A stretch of DNA of 64,000 nucleotides. It comes from an uncultured Eubacteriales bacterium. GTDB taxonomy: Bacteria > Bacillota > Clostridia > Oscillospirales > Acutalibacteraceae. The position numbers and the translations under genes are program-made. This document shows positions 15,883-22,077 of this stretch, piece by piece (position 1 is the stretch's first letter; each line of letters begins with the position of its first letter). The notes beneath the pieces are model-generated. The model saw only the letters and a program-made list of their open reading frames with translations. It was not told the DNA's origin and made no database searches. The stretch covers positions 1-64,000 of the forward strand of contig CAKSAP010000001.1 in NCBI GenBank assembly GCA_934436505.1, given 5' to 3'.

Positions 15883-16664
15883 TGTATAAGAATATTTTTG
15901 ACACACACGCACACTATGACGATGAAGCCTTTCAAGACGACCTTGAAGGGCTTTTGTCTGTGTTCCCCGAAAGCGGAATAAGCGGAGTGGTTTCCTGCGG
16001 TGTAAATGAAGAAAGCTCAAGGGCAAATATTCAGCTTGCCGAAAAATATGACTTTATGTACGCTGCCGTCGGTTATCACGGGCTTAATACAGAGGATTTG
16101 ACAGACAATTATCTTGACGCAATAAAGGCATTAGCTCAAAAGGAAAAGGTTGTCGCAATCGGAGAAATCGGACTTGATTATCACTATGAAAAAGAGTCGA
16201 GAGAGCTTCAGTTAAAAATCTTCTATGAGCAAATCAAACTTGCGAACGAATTGAATTTGCCCGTAATAATTCACGACAGAGAGGCGCACGAGGACACGCT
16301 GAATATTCTGAAGGAATTAAGGCCTAAAGGCGTTGTGCATTGCTTCTCGGGAAGCGTCGAAATGGCAAAGGAAATAGTTAAGCTCGGTATGTATATCGGG
16401 CTTGGCGGTGTTGTAACCTTCAAAAATGCGGTAAAGCCCGTCGAAGTCGCAAAATATGTGCCGTCAGACAAGCTTTTGCTCGAAACGGACTGCCCGTATA
16501 TGTCGCCCGTCCCGTTCAGAGGCAAGCGCTGCACCTCGCTTTTGATTCCGTACACGGCTCAGAAAATCGCCGAGGTGCGAAGCGTTGACGTTCAGGACTT
16601 GTTGGATGCGACCGACCGAAACGCACGAACGCTGTTCAATATCCCACAGCCCTACACTGTTTGA
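15882..16664 (+). CDS. tatD: TatD-family deoxyribonuclease
   Basis: A 260-residue metal-dependent hydrolase of the TatD/YcfH family. Visible ligands are FDTHAHYDD at the start, GEIGLDYHYE, IIHDREAHED, VVHCFSGS and LLETDCPYMSP. Members cleave DNA 3' ends and D-aminoacyl ester bonds. It is coupled to metG, a common pairing in Firmicutes. Downstream it runs straight into a MITE-like repeat. Confidence 0.95.
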   Translation: MYKNIFDTHAHYDDEAFQDDLEGLLSVFPESGISGVVSCGVNEESSRANIQLAEKYDFMYAAVGYHGLNTEDLTDNYLDAIKALAQKEKVVAIGEIGLDYHYEKESRELQLKIFYEQIKLANELNLPVIIHDREAHEDTLNILKELRPKGVVHCFSGSVEMAKEIVKLGMYIGLGGVVTFKNAVKPVEVAKYVPSDKLLLETDCPYMSPVPFRGKRCTSLLIPYTAQKIAEVRSVDVQDLLDATDRNARTLFNIPQPYTV

Positions 16665-16695
16665 TATAAAGTCAATCCACGGACAGCCGCATTTT

Positions 16696-16835
16696 CAGCC
16701 TCCCTTGTGTAAAGGGAGGTGCCGAACGAACGTGAGGCGGAGGGATTGTAAGGTTGATTTTATATGAATTTGTAAAATCCCTCAGTCATTTTTTTGTTTT
16801 CAAAAAAATGACAGCTCCCTTTACAAGGGAGCCTG
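16696..16835. repeat. MITE-like palindromic repeat, copy B (complete, 140 bp)
   Basis: The ends are imperfect inverted repeats: CAGCCTCCCTTGTGTAAAGG on the left and the complement of CAGGCTCCCTTGTAAAGGGA on the right (to 16835). The interior has GCCGAACGAACGTGAGGCGG and CCCTCAGTCA. It encodes no protein, so a helper transposase would be needed elsewhere. Copy A is at 11396. Confidence 0.8.
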
Positions 16836-16875
16836 TGATTCAGCAAATTTTCAACTTGATACGCTTTTACGCAAA

Positions 16876-16905
16876 AACAAACTCCCTCGCAAGAGGGAGT
16901 TTGTT
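16876..16905 (-). terminator. Terminator of the LRR/SLH surface protein gene
   Basis: A perfect 13 bp stem (AACAAACTCCCTC and its complement) with loop GCAA and a minus-strand run of five T. It is a paralogue of the hairpin at 11592 with the loop inverted. Confidence 0.85.
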
Positions 16906-16953
16906 GTGTTTTGTTGTGTTTTGATATTTAATTCAACCTCGAATTTGAATAAA

Positions 16954-18546
16954 TTAAAGCATGCCTTTGTTTGACATATTATAAATAATCTGTGCTACTT
17001 CGGCTCTGCCTGCGTTGCCGTTGGGATTGAGGTAATCGGAATTTCCGATTATACCGTTTTCAACTGCCCAAGCAACTCCTGCCTTTGCCCACGGACTTGT
17101 ATTTCCGCCGTCGGAATAAGCATTAAGAATTGCATCAACATCGCCCGAAGCTTCGCCGCCGAGGTATCTGCACAAAATCAAGCTTATCTGCTCTCTTGTT
17201 ATATATGTGCCTACACCAAAATTGTCTGCCGAATAGCCTGTTACTATGCCTTTATCCTTTGCCCAAGCAACCGCAGCAGAATAATATGCGTTTGTCGCAA
17301 CATCCGAGAAGCCACCGTTCTTTCCTTCATATGCCGAAAGGTTTGCGCCTGCAATTCTCGCAAGAATAAGAACAAAATCCTGCCTTTGAATGTTGTTTGA
17401 CGGTCCGAAACGACCGTCGCCGTATCCTTTAATATAACCGTGCTCATAATTAAATTTGACAGCATTATAATACAAATCATCTTTTGAAATATCCAAAATC
17501 GGATTGAGCTTTGCAACAGATTCAGTCTTGGTTTTCTTGCATATAATACAAGTATATGTTTTTTCGCCATTCTCGTCAAAAGTAGGTAACTTTGTTATAA
17601 CTCCGTTGTCAAATTTATGCTCCTTTTTATCAACAATCGCCTCTTCTTTTTCACCGCATCCACACTCTCTGTGCTTTTTGCCGAACTCGGTGCAAGTCGA
17701 GTCTAAATCTAAAATCCATTCGCCGAAATGATGAGTTGAATCAACCGCAACGAAATTGCATTCAAAAATCTTAGCATAAAATTCAGCTGCCGACCCTTTT
17801 ATACCATAAATCGTAATTCTATCAAAGCAATTCTCACTCAAACTTGATGTATTTTCAGGAACTACAACACTTCTCAGGCTATCGCAATACGCAAACGCTT
17901 CTGTTTCTATCCATATTACACTCTCAGGAATAATAACACTTTCGAGAGATTCGCAACATTCAAAAGCCCAACCTTCAATTCTTGTTGTGCCATAGGGAAT
18001 TTCAACGCTTTTCAATGATTTACAACGTCCAAACGAATATGAACCGATTTCTTTTATATGTTTAGGAAGAGTTATTTCTTCTAAAGATTTACAACCGTAA
18101 AACAACCCCTCCGCTATATACCGTAAGTTCTCAGGTAAGTTTATTTTTTTTAGGCTTATACAATTACTGAATACCTCCTCGCCGATATATTTTATCGTTT
18201 CAGGTAATTTGACCTCTGTTAAATTTTTGCAGAGCTCAAAAGCTGCCGGTTTTATCCCAATCAAGCCGTTTGAGATTTCGACTGTTCTTATCGTTTCGTT
18301 CATCCAAAAAGCAAATTTTCCTATAACACTGATCTTATATCCGTCAATTTCCGATGGTATCACAACTTTTTCTGCGTTACCGTTATATTTTGTAATTTCA
18401 GCAGTTCCGTCTTCTAAAATTTTATACTCATAATCACCGCTTATATGTATATCCTCTGCAAACGAAGTTACCGCCATAAGCGGTACGCTTGTTATTATCA
18501 TCAAAACCGATAACAATAATGAAATGATTTTCTTTGTATTTTTCAT
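16954..18546 (-). CDS. Surface protein: BspA-type leucine-rich repeats plus SLH domains
   Basis: A 530-residue secreted protein. The signal peptide is at 1-30. A run of seven or so BspA/LRR_5 repeats (about 60-255) has the rhythm F..C.SL..V.IP..I..I...AF, for example CKSLKSVEIPYGTTRIEGWA. A cysteine-rich linker follows (about 275-345, with CGCGEKEE and CIICKKT), then three SLH domains that closely match those of the gene at 11665. BspA-like LRR proteins are often adhesins; that role is inference. The ATG has GAGGAG upstream. A small XRE regulator diverges from it. Confidence 0.88.
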   Translation of the reverse strand: MKNTKKIISLLLSVLMIITSVPLMAVTSFAEDIHISGDYEYKILEDGTAEITKYNGNAEKVVIPSEIDGYKISVIGKFAFWMNETIRTVEISNGLIGIKPAAFELCKNLTEVKLPETIKYIGEEVFSNCISLKKINLPENLRYIAEGLFYGCKSLEEITLPKHIKEIGSYSFGRCKSLKSVEIPYGTTRIEGWAFECCESLESVIIPESVIWIETEAFAYCDSLRSVVVPENTSSLSENCFDRITIYGIKGSAAEFYAKIFECNFVAVDSTHHFGEWILDLDSTCTEFGKKHRECGCGEKEEAIVDKKEHKFDNGVITKLPTFDENGEKTYTCIICKKTKTESVAKLNPILDISKDDLYYNAVKFNYEHGYIKGYGDGRFGPSNNIQRQDFVLILARIAGANLSAYEGKNGGFSDVATNAYYSAAVAWAKDKGIVTGYSADNFGVGTYITREQISLILCRYLGGEASGDVDAILNAYSDGGNTSPWAKAGVAWAVENGIIGNSDYLNPNGNAGRAEVAQIIYNMSNKGML

Positions 18547-18609
18547 AAAGTACTCCTCTCAATTCAATTTAATATATATTTTTTCCTTATTCCGAAATAT
18601 TACACTCGA

Positions 18610-18639
18610 ATTATAGCATTACAATATATGCTTTGTCAA
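18610..18639 (-). promoter_or_regulatory. Promoter of the LRR/SLH gene
   Basis: The minus strand has perfect TTGACA (18634-18639) and perfect TATAAT (18610-18615) with an 18 bp spacer. The leader to the ATG is about 60 nt. Confidence 0.8.
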
Positions 18640-18731
18640 CGGGACAGCATGCACACAAAAAGGCAAAGGCAACAGCTTATCACTTTGAATTTCCCTACAA
18701 TAATTGCACAGACTATTAAAGTTGACCTCTT

Positions 18732-18795
18732 GTAAATGTCAAACATTGCTTGAAATGTACTACAATTGACTTAATGACAAGCAGTAAATGTCAAA
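18732..18795. promoter_or_regulatory. Direct-repeat operator candidate upstream of the XRE gene
   Basis: GTAAATGTCAAA occurs at 18732-18743 and again at 18784-18795, 52 bp apart (about five helical turns), within the 130 bp before the regulator start. This would suit autoregulation by the downstream XRE protein (inference). Confidence 0.5.
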
Positions 18796-18812
18796 TACAA
18801 GTGAGGGAAATT

Positions 18813-19061
18813 ATGTTCATTAACAAAAGCATTGACGGAAGAAATAACATATGCGGAAAAAAGATATCCGAGCTTCGCAGAAAGCTTGATATTTCTCAAA
18901 GGGAGCTTGCGGAAAAGCTGCAGCTCAACGGTCTCGACATTGATAAAAATGCCATTCAGCGAATTGAGGCAGGCAAGAGGTTTGTTACGGATATTGAAAT
19001 CGTTGCATTTACAAAAGTGTTCGAGGTAAGCCTTGACGAATTGCTGAACACTGAAAATTAG
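18813..19061 (+). CDS. Small XRE-family transcriptional regulator
   Basis: An 82-residue protein that is essentially one Cro/CI-type helix-turn-helix: ISELRRKLDISQRELAEKLQ, then KNAIQRIEAGKR, then FEVSLDELL. No ligand or sensor domain is present. The ATG at 18813 follows GTGAGGG; the frame is open further upstream but that part overlaps the repeat region. It diverges from the LRR/SLH gene and could control it and itself. A strong terminator follows. Confidence 0.9.
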   Translation: MFINKSIDGRNNICGKKISELRRKLDISQRELAEKLQLNGLDIDKNAIQRIEAGKRFVTDIEIVAFTKVFEVSLDELLNTEN

Positions 19062-19089
19062 CCTTCAAAATCGATTTGCACATAAAATT

Positions 19090-19115
19090 AAGGGCAACCG
19101 CTTGGTTGCCCTTTT
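19090..19115 (+). terminator. Terminator between XRE gene and glycosyltransferase
   Basis: A perfect 10 bp stem (AAGGGCAACC/GGTTGCCCTT) with a 4 nt loop, followed by a short T run. It lies between convergent genes and may act in both directions. Confidence 0.85.
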
Positions 19116-19136
19116 CTGTTTGTTGAATTTTCGGAA

Positions 19137-21206
19137 TTACTCTTCCCTGAGTTTGTCCACGTCAACAGCATATCCCTCATCAAGTGAGAGATTGGGGTTG
19201 TAATACGGGTCGCCCTTGTCGATTACGCTCTGCCATCTGTCAAGAAACAGCTTCTTTTCTTCGATAAAGCGTTCTCTGTTCTTCTTCTCCGTATCCTTGC
19301 CACGGCTCAATGACTCATAGTGATACAGCTCACAATAAGGTGTGAACACAATAAGCTTGCCGAGCTCACGGATTTTCAAGCAGAAATCAATATCGTTATA
19401 TGCGACAGCAAGCTCCTCGTCAAAGCCGTTGACTTTTTCGAAAACATCCTTCGGCACCATCATACAAGCTGCGGTAACTGCGCTGACGTCCTGAGAATAG
19501 AACATTTTGCCCATATAGCCAGGATTGTTACGGGGACAACCGAAATGGCTGTGTCCTGCAACCCTGTCCTCGCCGAGCTTTAAGATAACGCCGCCGTGCT
19601 GAACGGTATCATTCGCATAGAAAAGCTTTCCGCCGACTGCTCCGACATCTCCACGCTGTGCATACATCAGCATTTCTTCCATCCAATTATTGCTGATTAT
19701 CTGCGTATCGTTGTTCAAGAACAAAAGATACTCTCCCGTTGCCTGCGAAGCAGCGTAATTGTTTATTGCGGAATAATTGAACGGCTTATCATACTTCAGT
19801 ACCCTGATATTTCCGAGCTTCTCAAGCTCCGCATAATAGCTGAACAGATTTTCGTCGTCGCTCTGATTGTCAACGATTATAATTTCATAATTCGTATATG
19901 TCGAAAAGTTCAAAATCGACTCAACGCAACGGATAAGGTCGCTCAAGTGATTTTTGTTGGGAATTATAACAGAGATTTTCGGCGTACCGTTCAACTCATA
20001 CTGCAAGCGGTAAATCGTCGGATGAGCAACAGAGCTTGTAACAACAACGTTATAGCCCTTGCTTTCAAGGAAATCGTGAACAGCCGACTTGCCTGCCTCA
20101 ATAGCATAGGTCTTGGAATTTATATCCATTGCAACCGAATTTTTGTGCGAACGCCAGAAATAAAGAAGCTTTCTGACGTGGTAAACCTTCGAAGCCGCAT
20201 CTGTAAGGCGAAGTATAAGGTCATGGTCCTGGCTGCCGTCGTATTTACTTCTGAAAACGCCGACCTTGTCCAAAAGCGAAGCCTTAAAAACAGAAAAATG
20301 GCAAATATAGTTGTTTGCAAGAAGGTTGTCGGGAGCGAAATCCGGCTTGAAATGGTAAGTGATTATATCGTTGAGGTTTTCGCCTGCAAAGGTCGCCTCG
20401 TCGGTATAAACATACTCTGCGCCATGCTCGCATATAGCCTTCATTGCCTCAAACAATGCGGAGGGATGAAGCACGTCGTCATGGTCGAAAAGAGCGATAT
20501 ACTCTCCGCTTGCCATCTTAATACAAGCGTTGGTGTTTTCCGAAATACCCTCGTTCTTTTCAAGCTTTTTATAAACAATTCTGCTGTCGTCCTTTGCAAG
20601 ACTTCGGCAATACTCGCCGACAAAAGCGTGTTCGTCGTCGCTGCCGTCCGCAAGACAAAGCTCCCAATTCTTATAAGTCTGATCTGTAACAGACTTTATC
20701 ATTTCAACAAGGAACTGCTTGGGTGTGTTGTACAGCGGAACTAAAATACTGATTTTGATTTTTTGCGGAAATTCATACGCTTCCTCACGCTTTCTGCGTT
20801 CGGGAGTTATTGTATGAAGGAATTCCGTGTTTTTGATTTTCACGGGCTTGCAAAGGCGATACCTGACAATTGCCTGCTTGTAGCCGTGTCGCAAAAAGCA
20901 TTTCAAGAATACAAAAATCGCCATAAGGCTCTGATTTCTTGAAATTAAATTTTTAAGCATCTGCGTAATCTTTCTCATCGGCGACATCAAACGCCAATAA
21001 AAGCTGCTTCTTATCTCAATATTAGCATTATTTGCGGCGTCACGCTCGGCTGCGAGCTTGTTAACCGTATCGGAATATTTAGCTATCGATTTATTGAGCC
21101 TGTCAATTTCCGCCTGCTTTTGATCAAGCACAATTTTAAGCCTATTGTTTTCGGACTGCTCGTTTGAAATCTCGTCCGTATTAGGCATAACGTTTTTTTC
21201 TTCCAT
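19137..21206 (-). CDS. Double GT2-domain glycosyltransferase
   Basis: A 689-residue cytosolic or membrane-associated glycosyltransferase. Residues 1-65 form a coiled coil. A basic/hydrophobic region follows at about 66-150. The first GT-A (family 2) domain (about 160-385) shows ISILVPLYNTPKQFLVEMIK, the nucleotide-binding ADGSDDEHA and the metal motif LFDHDDVLH. The second (about 415-650) shows ISVIIPNKNHLSDLIRCVES, IIVDNQSDD and LFLNNDTQ. Double GT2 proteins of this type extend rhamnan or other wall polysaccharides. It stands alone behind its own promoter with no other polysaccharide genes, so the product is unknown. Confidence 0.88.
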   Translation of the reverse strand: MEEKNVMPNTDEISNEQSENNRLKIVLDQKQAEIDRLNKSIAKYSDTVNKLAAERDAANNANIEIRSSFYWRLMSPMRKITQMLKNLISRNQSLMAIFVFLKCFLRHGYKQAIVRYRLCKPVKIKNTEFLHTITPERRKREEAYEFPQKIKISILVPLYNTPKQFLVEMIKSVTDQTYKNWELCLADGSDDEHAFVGEYCRSLAKDDSRIVYKKLEKNEGISENTNACIKMASGEYIALFDHDDVLHPSALFEAMKAICEHGAEYVYTDEATFAGENLNDIITYHFKPDFAPDNLLANNYICHFSVFKASLLDKVGVFRSKYDGSQDHDLILRLTDAASKVYHVRKLLYFWRSHKNSVAMDINSKTYAIEAGKSAVHDFLESKGYNVVVTSSVAHPTIYRLQYELNGTPKISVIIPNKNHLSDLIRCVESILNFSTYTNYEIIIVDNQSDDENLFSYYAELEKLGNIRVLKYDKPFNYSAINNYAASQATGEYLLFLNNDTQIISNNWMEEMLMYAQRGDVGAVGGKLFYANDTVQHGGVILKLGEDRVAGHSHFGCPRNNPGYMGKMFYSQDVSAVTAACMMVPKDVFEKVNGFDEELAVAYNDIDFCLKIRELGKLIVFTPYCELYHYESLSRGKDTEKKNRERFIEEKKLFLDRWQSVIDKGDPYYNPNLSLDEGYAVDVDKLREE

Positions 21207-21241
21207 AAATCATCCACCTATATAAACTTTGACTATTGGGT

Positions 21242-21270
21242 AGTATAGCATAATCCCCTGTTCAAGTCAA
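21242..21270 (-). promoter_or_regulatory. Glycosyltransferase promoter
   Basis: The minus strand has TTGACT (21265-21270), 17 bp, TATACT (21242-21247), followed by an AGGTGG ribosome site. Confidence 0.7.
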
Positions 21271-21293
21271 ATAAATCAGCCTTACAAAATGCT

Positions 21294-21330
21294 AAATCCC
21301 GTTCAGATAAGCTTGTTCTGTACGGGATTT
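21294..21330 (-). terminator. Probable terminator of the rlmB-mgtC operon
   Basis: An interrupted stem (AAATCCCGTACAG pairing with CTGAACGGGATTT, minus strand) with an 11 nt loop. The U tract is weak. Confidence 0.5.
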
Positions 21331-21343
21331 TAACTGTTTTCAT

Positions 21344-22060
21344 TTAGTCAACGTAAACGTCGATAATATTTTCATCCGAACGAAGGGTTGAAACAATCAA
21401 ATCAAGCGACTCCTCGCTCTTCGGGAAAACAATTATCTTAATTGTTGAGGTTTCCTTCTTCTTTGAACGCTTCATATCGCTCTCGTCAAGAATTTCCATT
21501 GAATGAATAGATGCGCCTGCACGTTTAACAAGCTTTGAAATCTCCGGAACCTTTTGAGCAAGATGCTTAACCTCAACATAGATAACCTTGCCTGCCTTAC
21601 CCTTAACGACAACCTTTTTAAGACTGTTAAGCGTAATGTATATGATAACGGTTGCTGCGATAGCGCCGCTGTAAAAGCCTGTTCCGACAGCGATACCTAC
21701 GCACGAAACCGCCCAAACACTCGCCGCTGTGGTAAGTCCCTTAACCGTAAAGCCCTCACGCAAAATTGTACCTGCGCCGAGGAAGCCGACGCCGCTTACA
21801 ACCTGTGCACTCATACGGCTGAGGTCAATCTCGCCCTCGACGTGCTTTGAAATATATATAGCGGTCATCATAATAAGTGCCGAACCTACCGAAACCAATA
21901 TGTGTGTTCTGAAGCCTGCCGGACGGTGCGAATGTTCTCTCTCAAATCCTATTATACCGCCCAATATAACTGCCGTGATAAGTCTGCATATCCAGGAGAC
22001 CACGTCAACCCATGTTTCTCCTACACCAAACATATTTACCGCCTCAGTTACCCACTGCAT
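21344..22060 (-). CDS. MgtC/SapB-family membrane protein
   Basis: A 238-residue protein with four to five N-terminal membrane helices and a C-terminal cytosolic ACT-like domain (about 150-238). The family signature is clear: GGIIGFEREHSHRPAGFRTH, then VSGVGFLGAGTILREG, then GLTTAASVWAVSCVGIAVG. In enteric bacteria MgtC affects magnesium homeostasis and the F-type ATPase; in Firmicutes the role is less clear. It lies 17 bp downstream of a degraded P-type ATPase gene and is the last gene of the rlmB operon, a layout that echoes the enterobacterial mgtCB pair. Confidence 0.93.
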   Translation of the reverse strand: MQWVTEAVNMFGVGETWVDVVSWICRLITAVILGGIIGFEREHSHRPAGFRTHILVSVGSALIMMTAIYISKHVEGEIDLSRMSAQVVSGVGFLGAGTILREGFTVKGLTTAASVWAVSCVGIAVGTGFYSGAIAATVIIYITLNSLKKVVVKGKAGKVIYVEVKHLAQKVPEISKLVKRAGASIHSMEILDESDMKRSKKKETSTIKIIVFPKSEESLDLIVSTLRSDENIIDVYVD

Positions 22061-22077
22061 TTTTTATCACACTCTTT

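Noticed and set aside
19596..20744. Open frame of 382 codons on the plus strand inside the glycosyltransferase gene
   Set aside because: It is the antisense shadow of the GT2 coding sequence. It has no ribosome site and no recognisable domain.
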